64,000 bases of DNA from NCBI GenBank assembly GCA_014904985.1, contig MU128997.1, positions 167,255-231,254 of the forward strand, read 5' to 3'. The notes under the pieces were generated by a model, which was given only the letters and a program-made list of their open reading frames with translations, searched no databases and was not told the DNA's origin. This DNA comes from Hydnum rufescens UP504 (lineage: Eukaryota > Basidiomycota > Agaricomycetes > Cantharellales > Hydnaceae). Of this stretch, positions 23,253 to 35,159 are shown piece after piece (positions within the stretch are counted from its first letter, which is position 1; each line of letters begins with the position of its first letter). The translations under genes were made by a program, and so were the position numbers.

Positions 23253-25801
23253 CTACTGGGACTTTAGTCGTTTGCGGCCATGGCCGATATCAGCTTCTGA
23301 AGCGACGATCTCTGGGCCCGGCCCCCCAACATCTTCTGGATCACGGCTTCGTCTTCCACCAACAATTGGGTCCGATTTGACCTCGGCAGAAGTCAAGATT
23401 GGTGGTTGAGGAACTGGGATGATTTCAACCATTCGGGGAAGCCTTGCATCACGGACGGTCATCTCAGCCCCTTGGAGGACCGGGGACGGGACAGTTGGAT
23501 GGGAAACAGGTTCTGTTGCGCTCCACAACTCTACTTCACCGTCGTACGGAGCCCATTCGTCTTCGTCATCTTCATCGTAGTCATCGTCATAGTCTTCTTC
23601 ATCCTCGAATTCGTCATCCGACTGCACAGCAGCATTTTGGCGATCGCGCGCCCGTTCGAATTCCGCCAGCTCCATTGCTTGACGGAGCAGATCCACTTGT
23701 TCAAGGTCAAACTCGGCATCGGAGGGTGACGTCTCCGTTGATCGACTGCATATCCCACAGGTGCATTCGAACAAAGGAGCTATCGTTTCACGCCATAGCT
23801 CATGGAGACGTTGCGCAGCTCCTTGCCCTAGATGATCTACAGAGCTAGGTATGCGAGGAACACAATCCAGTAAACGCGGTGGGGGTGTCCGAGGCCCGTG
23901 GAAGATCGAACGAGGGGATCCCGTCGAAAGTCGTGATGAACCTTGGGAAGGCACGACGGTGCAGGAGAGATCGACAGTATCATCAGACCCAATGATAGGC
24001 TCTGGTTCCGGAGAATCCATTGCGTCAAGTTCGCGGTTTTTGGGTTCAGGGGAAGGGGATGGTGTCGTTCGCATTGTAGTAGCGGGACTGGGTCGTTCAT
24101 TGCTTGCATCGCTGCCACTATGCCGGCTATCACTGCTGACTGATGCTGTAGATTCCATCTTTGGAGAGCCATCCTCAGACGGGGAAGCAGAGCTTGGGGC
24201 CCGCGGATATCGTGATGTCCAGTCGTACTCGGCGAACCACATTTCTCGAGCTTGCAGAAATTGGGGCCCAATTAAATCCGCGATGGAGATCCTGAGCACA
24301 CTTTGGCAGATGTCGATACTGTTGGCATCGGCTTCGGCCATCAATCTAAAACCATGGGCGTGTCAAAAAAAGCGTACATTGCATGTAACGCTATGACGCA
24401 CCGACGCAAGCAATTTTGAAGAGCTGGCATAAGTATTGCCCTGAAAACAAATTCGAAGGCGAGTTGTATCTCATTATATAGCCTTCCTCCAGGGATACGG
24501 TAATGGAGTTGTTCCTTCTGTGGGAACCGGAACCCGAGCTCGTGCTCTTCATCACCACTGAATGGGTGCCGCGCGCCATACCCTTCAGCTATTGCTTGCT
24601 CAACACACGCAACAAGCTCTGGGTATCCCATCTGGAACATATCTAGCGGCGAAATCCAACAACCGTCAATTATCCGCCCACGAGACCAGTCTTGCAATGC
24701 CGTGCTACGCAAGGCCTCCCGATTCCTAGGCGATAAAGCTGTGACGTCATATTCCTCTGCTCGAAGATCAGGGCGGTGTCCCGTTGGATACGCGCCCGTC
24801 GCCTGCCGGTTGAAGTACACAGCCGATTTATGTGAATGCAAATAGTCGTCGTGACGGGTGTTCTCTAATAGCCATAGCCGCTCCTCGATATTCGCGATCA
24901 CGCTGCGAACATCGCCTCGGCCCTGCTCTACGAATTGGTGGAAGAGGACCCGACACGTAAGATCGTATTGTGCCTGGGTATTGATCGTAGGACCAAGGCG
25001 ACCAAATCTCCCTTGAAGTTCCTCGCGACGACACGATCGACAGGTCGTGGCGGAGTTGTGCCATGTGCGGTCATCGTCATTTGTGGCGAGACCTGGAGCG
25101 ATCCAGCGGCCAAATGGGTCGACTTGCAGATCAGCACGCGATAATGGGGAACGAGGAATGGCATCTTTGAGACATAAACCACAAAACATTTCAGGACGGT
25201 GTATGTGACAACAGCTGACCCATCCACGCCATTGCGTTTGCTCCATACGCTTCGACTCGGCTATTCCAGCCTGGGGATCAAACCATCCATTAAGACGGCA
25301 TGGAACGCAGGACGTGTTGATTATTTCTTGATATACTGAAAAAGGACAGATTATAGCTGAACGCTGGGAATTGTTGCGACCTGCCAAGACAGGGTGTCGG
25401 TGGGCAGGGTCAATTAACCGGATCGCATTCCACCAGAAGGACGAATTCGATACTAAAGGCGCAGTAAGGACTCGGGGACAAGTGTAGAAGGACGAGCATG
25501 CTTGGCTCACGGGCAGCTTCCCACTGACGACACACCATCTGAAGACTGAACATAAGATCGGCGTGCATGAGCATGAGCCACACTTGACGCTGGCCATCGG
25601 TCCCAGGATGGAGCCATGAGCGAGGTGTCCACGGATGATGATTTGCAACAACATCCTGGGCCACGATTCTGGAAGCAAACGAGAGCGGAAAAAGCAAGTG
25701 TGAGAGTTGGATCCCCACGCGAAGCGTCGCGGACACACGCACCGAATGACTTCATGCGGAAGGTCTGCCCATGAGCGGCTCGCCGCCTTGCCCTTGGACA
25801 T
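23253..25801 (-). CDS. F-box-like protein with acidic C-terminal tail
   Basis: Probably a substrate adaptor of an SCF ubiquitin ligase or a related fungal F-box-like protein. The start is ATG at 25801; SWADLPHEVI is the F-box opening. Exons one to three (25801-25743, 25668-25511, from 25452) join in phase: QVWLMLMHADLMFSLQMVCR, QWEAALSNSSFWWNAIRLID. The central region has paired cysteines (SCVPCR, FCGLCL, TCRSCR) that could bind zinc, then LQDWSRGRIIDGCWISPLD. The last part, RISIADLIGPQFLQAREMWF followed by a Ser/Pro-rich and strongly acidic tail (EDYDDDYDEDDEDEW), reads in a different frame from about 24344 and is joined by a short intron of uncertain borders; it could instead be a separate gene. 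A Cys pair (CTCGIC) lies before the acidic tract. Length is about 780 residues as one gene. Confidence 0.7.
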
Positions 25802-26094
25802 GCCGTGACTGGTGGTCGAGGCGTGCTGGAGGCGGAACTTGTTGGATGCTATGTCCGAACACGACACGCAACTTTTTCGGCCGGAGGTGACAGCAACGTT
25901 CTGGACGTGTTAGACCTGACAGCCTCGTGAATGGTCAATGGCGACTTGTTGACCGAAAGTGGACGTGAGACGGGAGTTTGTGTTGGCGCCAGCTCAATTT
26001 CGATCGGAGTTTGAATCTTTCTTGATCACAAACATTACTCAAAATAGAAATTGTCCCACAAAACAAAATGTAAATAATAATCATCATCTCGCCG
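25802..26094. other. Short intergenic spacer
   Basis: Roughly 290 nt between the F-box gene start and the NDC1 stop, both on the minus strand. AT-rich near 26040-26090. No feature recognised. Confidence 0.4.
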
Positions 26095-28822
26095 TCATGC
26101 ATCAACTATAGTCTGAAGCTGCTCTGCAATCGACGGCGGGAACCTGAGTGCCTCCAGTCGTGTCCCAAACGCACCGACGATGAGTTTTATCCCGCCTCGC
26201 AACGCTACATAAGATTATCAGCTTCAGTCACGAGTTCATGAACAATGGATAATCAATATACCCACAAGTCAGCAGCGGCCCAATAAGCTCCCCGATCAAC
26301 TCGCTTTCTCTCTGTTTTCGAAGCATCATATATCTCTTCATTTCCTCCGTGGATGAAGGGGCTGCTTGAATGCTTGATGTCTGTTTCTCCAGCTCTTGCG
26401 CGAGAGCCTCCAGCGCAACGAGGTACGACACCAGAGCCTCCAATACACGAGGGAGATCGCGCTGCACTACACCGTATGGATCTTCTGTCAGCGAATGGGC
26501 CACAAGATAGGCCAGGCCTACGAGAATCGTGTTCATTACAAGACATCCGAAGAAACCAGACAACGCACTTTCTATAGCCCAAACATCTATTTTTCTCCCT
26601 CGTAATGTACCTTCCACCATCTCCACTTTGCTCCCAAACAATAGCCACCGCGCGTCATACACTCTGAAACGCAGAGCCGGCGGTAACCTGCGGACGACAT
26701 GCTTCTTGACGTTCTCCTCCGCAAGTCCCTGGAGCGAAGCGAGGCTCGGAAGAGACTTGACAGCGGAGCGCAGCATGCTTGGAAGAGTGCGCACCACCGA
26801 AGTCACATTAGAACCTTGTTCAATTCCAACAGTCCTCAATGGCCCTGTTGATGGAGCACTAGAGAGGCTCTCGCCGAGAAATATCCTAGGTATAGCAGAA
26901 GCCCCGCGTTGTGCGGAATCGGCAATATTACTCAACACGTTGGTCGTGGCGCCTTCGCTGCTGAATGTATCCATGATTGCAGAACTCGTCGACGTCCTCG
27001 GTGGGCGGAAAATCCCTGCCGGAGGTTTGACTATGCTTAGAGTGTGTGCTGAAGAAGGTGAAGGAACGGCAATTGGCGCAAGGGCTGATGATGCTACAGC
27101 AGGCGGGGGAGGTGGAGGGGCACCACGACGTAGCAAATTTTGATAGTTTATTCCAAGAACAAGAAGTGCCTCGCGAGAAACAGTGGACCATGCACCAGCA
27201 ATCGACCCAGGGCTGAGAGTGGGCATAGACTGTGGGTGTGGTGTTTTTAGATCTGAGAACAAAGCTTTCCGACGGGCAGAGGCTTCTGGGGAGGTCGTTT
27301 GTGCTAAAACAGCAAACTCGTGGAACGCATGATGCTTATAACACATGTTAGTCAATTCCCCTTGCCCAAGACCACAAAGAAACAGCATACCTTGATGTAG
27401 CGGTCAGTTGAGACAATACCAAGCACTAGGCACTGATTAGGATCAGGGGCATGTCTCGAAAGCACGATGGGCTGCGATGTCATGGCAAGTGAGAGGCCTG
27501 ACCACAATCAGAGACCATTGGAACGCACTTCAGATGTATAGACCTCGAAGAGAACACGCATCGTCTCCCAGGTAAGTGAAGTGAGCAAATTAACAGTGAG
27601 CGTCCGGAAAATTAAGCCAAACGTGATGGGAGAGTACTTGGCCCGAACAAAGGTGCTCATATATGGACTGACGGGGAAAGGCCTCAGGACTGTGCAAACA
27701 CAGGTAGTACCCAGAAAACAAACCGGAGGAAAAAGGCAAAATACAGAAGAGTCTTCCAGAGCCGAAGACGCACGAAGTAGTATGTCACGATATAGGAGAT
27801 AGAGATCGAGATGCTCAGCAACGCCGCTGGTATTATCGACGCCCAGAGCTTGGGCAAAAAATTAGGTCGGTGAGGCGGTCGAGTCTGTAAAACTCACATA
27901 GTTAGTTCCCGGGTGCCACTAGTATGATATCGTTCGGAGATCATGCTAACGGTGGAATCAGGCCAGCACGCAGTGGGACGCATGGTGGCTAAAGATTTAA
28001 AAGCGTACACGATGCCTAGCACGACGTTCGATATAGTAATGAACACAAATCGCTCATTGAAATTGAGGTGATGCCGTCTATAGCGATCGTCTACAGTGTA
28101 AGACAATGTCTAGATGAAGTATAGACCAATATCACTCACAGGGTGGGAGAAAAGATGCTCAGTCGGGGATCATCCCATTCGCGCAAGCCAGCAGATATGC
28201 AGTACGAGAAGGCAAGGACCCAACCTTGAATGCCATATGCAAGTAGGTGACGGAAAAGTGTAGGAGAAAGAAGGCTTGATATACGAGAAAATACCGTGGG
28301 GAAGGTCTGGGTCTCGGGATTCTCGTATTCATTCCGTAGATAAAGACGAAGAAGAATAAAAGATGGTAACAAGCCTAGTGCGTATGTTGGCAGAAGCAAT
28401 ATTATCTGCGAAGGGGATATGGAAGCGATGATTTCATCTGCGCGGAATAGGTTCAACTAGGCTGCTTGAACAGTGCGCAGGATATAATTTGGTCTCACGG
28501 AATAGACCGTTTCTTGGCGAGAAAGACCAGATAGTTGTGCACATCCAAGTAGTAAAGGCAGACAGCACCAGAACGCGAAGCATTCGGCGACGCAAAACGA
28601 ACTGCATAGTAGCCACAGACAAGTAAGCATGCATTCTCTTCGTGCGAGGCATACCACACCTTGCAAATGTGTTCATACGAGTTGGACGCGTTCGTCGTTG
28701 GCTGTTTTGGCCTTACCCTGTGCCACTCGTCTGTGAGGTAGGGATGGTGCGAGGAGAAATGACACGAACGAGTAAATAGAGGCAGGGGTATAGCCTGACT
28801 GGATTGGTGCTGACGTAGACAT
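26095..28822 (-). CDS. NDC1: Nucleoporin NDC1 (nuclear pore / spindle pole body membrane protein)
   Basis: Anchors nuclear pore complexes, and in fungi the spindle pole body, in the nuclear envelope. Recognised from architecture and sequence: an N-terminal half with about six transmembrane helices spread over several exons (RRMLRVLVLSAFTTWMCTTI; SQIILLLPTYALGLLPSFI; LLAYGIQGWVLAFSYCISAG; FVFITISNVVLGIVYAFKSL) followed by HHAFHEFAVLAQ and a soluble C-terminal half. That half holds AVKSLPSLASLQGLAEENVK, an additional hydrophobic stretch (FFGCLVMNTILVGLAYLVA) and the ending FGTRLEALRFPPSIAEQLQ. The start is set at ATG 28822 (MSTSAPIQSGYTPASI); the stop is at 26095 after a last intron with GTGGGT donor. 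No frame break was found. First-exon borders are less certain than the rest. Confidence 0.75.
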
Positions 28823-30276
28823 GAGTGCTGTTGGTACGGGCCGTACGGCGCTGGGCTTTTCGGAGACCTCCGATTGGCTAATTGCACTCTCATAGAGAGT
28901 TTGGGGATCGTGCAGCCCAGTTCTTCGTTGCGGTGGATGAAGGCTCAAGAGAACTGAATATTATGCACCCCGAAGAACTTGCTTTCTTTACATCCACACA
29001 CCTGCCGATGTTCATGCTCTAGGCCAGATCTGCGACAGCATTGGAAACAATTTTGTGCTGGGGACGGCTGACCCGGTATTTCATCCAATATCGGCCCAGC
29101 CATCTAATACGCCCGACGGTACACGCGATCCAAAATGCGACAATATTACATCCATGACCTGCATTCCCATATGGACCCATGGACCGCACATGAATACACA
29201 CCTCAGTGATATCTTGATGCACGAAGACGACTCTGCAAGGTGGTTAGAGTTCCACAACGCATCAAATCGCTTCTAAGAACTGGGGAAAGGTGCCGATAGA
29301 CTATGCAGCGTGGGTTTATCCGCTCAAAGCCACGGTGAGAATTATTGTCACCTAACTTCGATATTTTCGCCATCCAGTTGCCACCCAATGGATGGCAAAT
29401 CTGACTAATTCTTTGATAAACATGGGCTGGAACCACTGGCACATTCATACAACCACTTGTGGCGGATCTTGTCGTTACAGTATGCCCTGGAATCATGGAA
29501 GAGACAGGTCATATGGCGTTGCTTGATGACTCGCTGTCGGTCAAGGGCTGCGATCTGGGGACGCAGCTATACCACTCCGAATCATGGACCCATACCCTCA
29601 ACAGATACTAAGCTCAAGGCAAAATTGCAGAAGCACCCCACTTTCTATTTACCATGATGATTCTTGGGCTCTGAAAATTAGCACCGGAGAAAGTATACTG
29701 GAAATGCATCCAAGCGAGGTTTTTGGTCATAGTATAAAAGAGCATCATGAGCACAAGCAGGTACTGTACTAAATCGGCCTCATAACCCAATAATTAGGCA
29801 GATAAATGAGGGAATGAGACGTACAGGGGTTCCCAGCCAGCATATTCGATTTAAGAACGCCATCAAAAGGAGGCTCTAGAGCTACCGAGAAAATATCCAC
29901 GCACCGACCAAAAGGGCCGACAGAGGAGTCATGAGTCTTCGGAACTCGTGCATCGGATCCCTTCAGGAGTTCGAATCTCTCAGCCGACATTGATCCATAT
30001 TACAGTACCATATCAGCGGCGGTTGTGCCAGGCTGGACCGGAACATGCCCGCTTTGTGTAAACAAACAAGTTATTGGGACAAAAAAGGTAAGTGATCGTG
30101 CTCCACATTAGTTTGCCGTACGCGAAATAATCAACATCCTCGACCAACGGCCACCTAGAGGGAACAGCGGCCGTTAAGTCTCTTGGCGTTGTCCAGGCCC
30201 TCCGGAAGCAACCCTTGGGCGTTTCTTTCGTACGTAATTAGAGCCCCAACTCTCCTCTCCTTCAGCGACCTTGACA
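28823..30276. other. Intergenic 1.45 kb between divergent genes
   Basis: Lies between the NDC1 start (-) and the gene starting at 30277 (+). Several frames of 60-100 codons exist on both strands but none resembles a family or has supporting splice sites. A tRNA-like patch at 29910-29990 was considered and rejected. The right end should hold the promoter of the downstream gene. Confidence 0.45.
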
Positions 30277-32786
30277 ATGCCTATGACTGGCGACGATAAG
30301 GTCATGTTCTTGCACGGTGGTGGCGACGACTTTAAAGTCCCTTTGGGTTCCTATTTGTTTAATGGTGTACTCCATCCAATCCCCCTTTCTGTGCTCGCTC
30401 TTTCCATCCTCGCAGCTGTCCGCCTCAGCCATACTTGGCGACAACCCCGTGTCTCCAGAATCGTTCCAGACCAAGCATTTATACAGTCTCCGGGCCCTGA
30501 CCTCCCCCACCGTGATAATCCATCGCAATCCAGTGTACGACAAGCACCCGATTCAACTGAACCCCACGCCGGAAGCAGTCGATCAGGCGGGAAGAAGAAG
30601 CGCACAAAGGAACGTAGGAAGAGGGGGAAAGACGTCTCGAAGGAGGCCACGGGAAAGCATGCTCGCGCCGTTCGTTCGCGTGACGACGACACGAATACGC
30701 GCTGGAATGATGATAATTTCCAGCACGACGAGAGCTATGCTTCCTCTTCCTCTACTCCCCTTCTCACCCCTCGTCAAGGAGGCGCGTTCTCGCAAGCTGA
30801 TTCTGTCGAAGACAGCATACATTCTTCCGAAGCGGACCATGCTGGTGCCGATGCCTCGTCAATGGCCCAAGAGGGTGGAGACTCTCTCGATTATTTCCCC
30901 GCGTCGCGTACATCTTTCGAAAAGGTGCCAACTCCTGTTGACCCTCTGGCTCTATATTTACCAGTCCCTCCGTCGGACTTGACAATGCACATCCTCTCCA
31001 CCATGACATATCTGGACAACTCCTCGAGATTCGAGAGTCAGCCCACTACATCGTTCCCTGTGGAAGACGGGCTTGAGGGAGACTCCACCTCCCCCTCTCA
31101 ACGCTCTCTGTCCCCCACGCCTTCAACATCTGGACTGTCCGTTACGATATCCTCCGTTCCATCATCCAGTTTATCTCCCAAGACACCACCACCAGCCTTA
31201 CCAGTGGCCCAATCTCTACCATCCGGGATCAACAAGGGGATGTTCGAATCTTTACAGAACATGAAAATGGGAGAACCACCTGTATGGGAAAGAGATACTA
31301 CCCCGGATGAAGATGACTTTTCCAGTCCCGTTGATGTCTCTGAGGACACTCGTGGGCGCATGACGGCTTCGGTGTCCGCCCCAGCATGGGATAACTCGTT
31401 GGATTGGACTCCGATTCATGGACGTCTGCGGGCTAATTTTAAGGAGGATGAATCCTGGCCTCCAGAAATGCCCTCTGTCGCATCAGAACATCCTCCCCCC
31501 TCGTCTCTGAACACTCAAGATGTCTTCTTTCCTTCCCTGAACGACCCTCCTCCGAACTCAGGCATGCCTTCGAGTCCCGCCTTGAACCCCAGTGGTTCTG
31601 GGGATGTTGAGGTCTCTAAGCTCAAGACAGCTCTGGAGACGGCCCGGCGTGCAGAGACGAGGTGGAAACTTGAAAGTATGCGTCTTGCGGAAGAATTGGA
31701 GAGATTGAAATGGGCGTGGTCAGAAGATCTTCAAAAATGGAATCAGAAAGAAAGCGAAGTCAGTGTTTTTCCCTATATAATACCCGAAGGTATTGACGTC
31801 CTTTCTCGTTTCAGTTGCAACATCAATTATATAGGTTCATGACGTTGCACACTATTCAAGTGCAACAACAAGTCGCTATTGCGTCTCCAATCAGTGGATC
31901 ATTTCCCTACTACATGAATGGTCAATCTTCTGGGACACCTCAGGCCCAAAATGGCATTCCTCCTTCGCCTGTGTCTATCCAGGCCCCACTACATGGAGTA
32001 TATATGGGGCAGCCCGCTCCTGGAATATTGCCGCTCGTATATAATCCCATCGGTGTACTTTCATCGTCACCCTCCGTAGTACCCGGACCACATTCGACTG
32101 CACTCAATGCGAACCGTCGTGCTAGTCACAATAGCAACGGTAACAGTCGGCCTTCCCGTCCTCCATCTCGTTCCCGGGCTCCATCCCCCTTCCCCTCAGC
32201 CATCAACACGACGTCTGGTCCCTACGCACACTCGTCACCCATGACATTGCATTTCAGCAGTCCGCCCGCACGTTCGTCTCCTAACAAGCACCCGGGCCTT
32301 TCGATTTCTGCCTCGTCCTCTCCCTATCGTTCGCCATCCTTACGATCTTTCAAGGGAATGGAGGGGTCTCCTGCAATGGATGAAGACCCGGAAACGGAGA
32401 ATGATTGCATCCCTGATCATCTGGCATCCGCTATACTAAAGAGGCCCGGAAGCTCAAGTATCGCCAGCACCACGAGCAACAGGAGCTCACAGGCTTCCCT
32501 CGTGCATCCAATCCACCCTCACCCTGCATCAGCGCCTTATCCGAGTGATACACGAACTGACGTCTTTATGCCTATCGATATCAATAGCGACGGCGTAGAA
32601 CATCAGACCAACGAAATTCCAAATGATGCAGAATATCGCCGTGAAAAGCAAGCATTCTCTCCTCGCGAAGATGAAGATTCAAGAGAAGAAACTTCGTCTG
32701 CCGAGGAGCTGGAATCTTCTCTAGCCGCGAACATTGATTTATTCATGCCCTCCAACCCATTATCGGCGACATCCCAAGCCTTATGA
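30277..32786 (+). CDS. Ser/Pro-rich protein with N-terminal membrane segment and coiled coil
   Basis: Family not recognised. Two exons (30277-31758, and from the acceptor TTTCAG at about 31815 to 32786) join in phase across a short intron with donor GTCAGT; total about 815 residues. The start is the ATG at 30277. Near residues 27-50 there is a hydrophobic stretch (HPIPLSVLALSILAAVRL) that could be a signal anchor. A Lys/Arg-rich block follows (GGKKKRTKERRKRGK). Near residue 450-490 a heptad-like helix (LKTALETARRAETRWKLESM, RLAEELERLKWAW) predicts a coiled coil. The rest is low-complexity Ser/Pro/Thr, with RRASHNSNGNSRPSRPPSRS typical of phosphoregulated disordered regions. The frame is intact. 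A membrane-tethered scaffold is a possible role, no more than a guess. Confidence 0.75.
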
Positions 32787-33252
32787 CATAGCGAAAACTA
32801 GAAACCTCTCCCGCACACGAGATATGTCCCCTTTTATTGACATATTGGTTACGGCGTAGTTTTCTTGGACACGTCTATTCACTTATTGGTCAAGAGTCGC
32901 TTCATTTGCACCACGCCATACTTTTGTTGGCGCTGTCGGTTTTGCCATCACCAACGATCACTTCAACTCATTCCATCCTACCTTAATCAATTTATCCTTC
33001 CTCTTTCGTACTGATTTATCCAAGAGCACACCTATCGAATCTGTGTAATCTGACGTGTCCCTTGGTGGCTGGGCAATTCTGTGTGGACCGTGGCCCAGAA
33101 GGTGCTCAAGGTGATACATCCCGGGTATCCTTTCAAAAGAACGTTCGATTCAAATACATGAATTCCGTGGTACGGGATAGACCACTTAGGGGGGATCAAT
33201 CCATCTTGGGTGCTGAGAATGAACACAAAGTACAAAGAGGAAATCACGACCA
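32787..33252. other. Convergent 3' region
   Basis: 466 nt between the stop at 32786 (+) and the stop of the myosin light chain (-). Likely both 3' UTRs. No coding signal. Confidence 0.5.
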
Positions 33253-33938
33253 CTACTGGCTCAGGATCATTCGAGTAAAGCTTTCATAATTGACATTCCC
33301 GTCCCTAACAATCGTGATCAGACCCATTTGGGATGAGCAAGACACAGAGGATAACCCTGGACATACCCTCCAATCTGTACACCTTTGAGTAGCTCATCGA
33401 CCTCCTCGTCTGTCATCTTCTCTCCTAACTGAGTCAGAACATATCGAAGCTCGCCTGCACCGATGAATCCATTTCCTTCTTTGTCGAATACTTGGAAACC
33501 GCGAATAAACTCCTCTGTTACTCGATGAGCATGATTTGCGGTGCGTTCTAGAGATAGAGCTTGAAAAGCACACCTGGTGTCCCAGCAGGCTTGAAGCCAT
33601 CTGGTCGGTTGAGGATCGAGAGGAACGTCTTGTAGTCAACTGAGTAATATTTGACATCAGATCGTCGCGTATTTTGAACCCAAACGAGGACGATGGAGGC
33701 AAGCTAACCATCTCTAGGCGCGCCCGCGACGATCTCTGCTACTTCTGCCTGGGTTGGGTTCTGGCCCAGCGCGCGAAGAAGGTCCCCTAACGTCTCGCGG
33801 GGAACGGCACCGGTCCCTTTCTTGTCGAAAAGGGCGAATGCTTCCTTGTATTCTGCGTTGTCACTCTATCCTCGCCAACGCACGCCTTTACGTTAGCACG
33901 AACGAAAAAAAATCGATCGCATAAAGACCGCAAACCAT
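33253..33938 (-). CDS. CDC4: Essential myosin light chain (Cdc4/Mlc1 type)
   Basis: EF-hand light chain that binds the IQ motifs of myosin heavy chains and is needed for the cytokinetic ring. Five coding parts: ATG alone (33938-33936), 33865-33709, 33639-33574, 33520-33367 and 33304-33253. The intron after the ATG has a GCTAAC branch site. Protein motifs: [95 protein letters not shown] and the ending [16 protein letters not shown]. The EF-hand loops lack several calcium ligands, as is usual for this family. Length is about 143 residues. All introns keep phase and no damage is seen. The gene symbol follows fission yeast cdc4 (MLC1 in budding yeast). Confidence 0.93.
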
Positions 33939-35159
33939 AATAAACGAGGGAGGGGGGGCGTTTCGTGTTTGGTCAAATGTACAACGCTCTCGGCGATTCC
34001 CGTGACGAGTGATGCTACGATAACTGGCTCGCGATTCGTGCCGCGCGCTTGTTTCTATCGGTGTCATTCCTCTTGCTTTATGTGCGAGAGACCGTCTCCG
34101 GTCAATCCACGCGCTGATTAACTGGGCGGAATGAGTGGGTTCCCTCCATGCAATGGCTTGGCCAGTCGTAATAACACCTTAGAATCTTCTAATTGTAAGA
34201 ACTCAACAGTACACTCTTATCATGTTCCCTTCCCCCGTTCTCATATCGTAATTAGCCTCCGCTGGCAATTTCTAGTCCCTTTCCCCACTTCCTCCAAGTC
34301 CAATTTTCAACTTGCAAAATTAATTTTGGTCGCATTGGTCAGTTCAACATGGCTGCCGGTGGGAATACTGCATGGATGGCCAAGGTCTCACCGTAACTGG
34401 GACTGACCCCGCCACCTCAGCCACACCCACTAAAGTCTAAAGTGTCAGCAGCCGGCAGATATCATCGGGCTCAACGGTCTGAGTCTGACAAACCTGAAGG
34501 CACCCGCCATCGGGAAGGCGTCCTGAGTCCAACCGGAAGTTCGTCCGAAATTACCAGGAAACATTCTGGGTATTGTAAATTTCCTCCACCACCCAAAATG
34601 GAGAATTTTTGGCCCTGCTTTTACACAAAACGAGATTGAAGGCTGGATATATCAGTTTGAAAGTGCACTACTCAAGGACTCTCTTTGAGACATGATTTAT
34701 TATTTAGCTACAGTCCTACTGTAATATTCTGGGAAACCGCTAGGGCAACTTCGGAGCGCACAAGAAACTGAGAGGCACGATTATGCTGCCCAGTCTCGGG
34801 CCCAGTGTTTTAACTGACAAAAGGGAAGGTGGATGAAAATTGAAGTGTTGCTCGGGCGTGTTGGAGAGCGCGTATGAGCCCGTTTGCGTGAGTGGTGAGT
34901 TTACTAATGTTTATTTTGAAGCATCTGTGAACGTATTACATAATCATTCATCCCACTCAATTCGCGTTACTATTCGCGCTATCTGGCCTTCATGTTCATC
35001 TAGTTTCGCAAGCCAGCACAATTACATAACAAACCTCCCACTATCTGGCTTTCGTTCCCTCCGATTGTTCAGCAAGCAAGGTCACGGGCGCCGCGTGGCG
35101 CCCTTACTGGTTATGGAATTATACTGAAGTTTTTTTGGGTTATCCCTCCACTCGTTCAT
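33939..35159. other. Intergenic 1.2 kb between divergent genes
   Basis: Between the myosin light chain start (-) and the Tup1-like gene (+). Should contain both promoters. I looked here for the missing N-terminal exons of the Tup1-like gene and found none. Confidence 0.5.

Noticed and set aside
23406..24396. Plus-strand frames of 107-181 codons opposite the F-box gene tail
   Set aside because: Shadows of the acidic, Ser-rich minus-strand coding sequence.
26529..27143. 204-codon plus-strand frame opposite NDC1
   Set aside because: It is antisense to the clearly coding C-terminal half of NDC1.
29910..29990. tRNA-like patch (+): a 7-nt loop with TCG and a B-box-like AGTTCGAATCT
   Set aside because: The T-stem has a mismatch, no 5' strand pairs with the AGCCGAC acceptor end, and the D-arm cannot be drawn.
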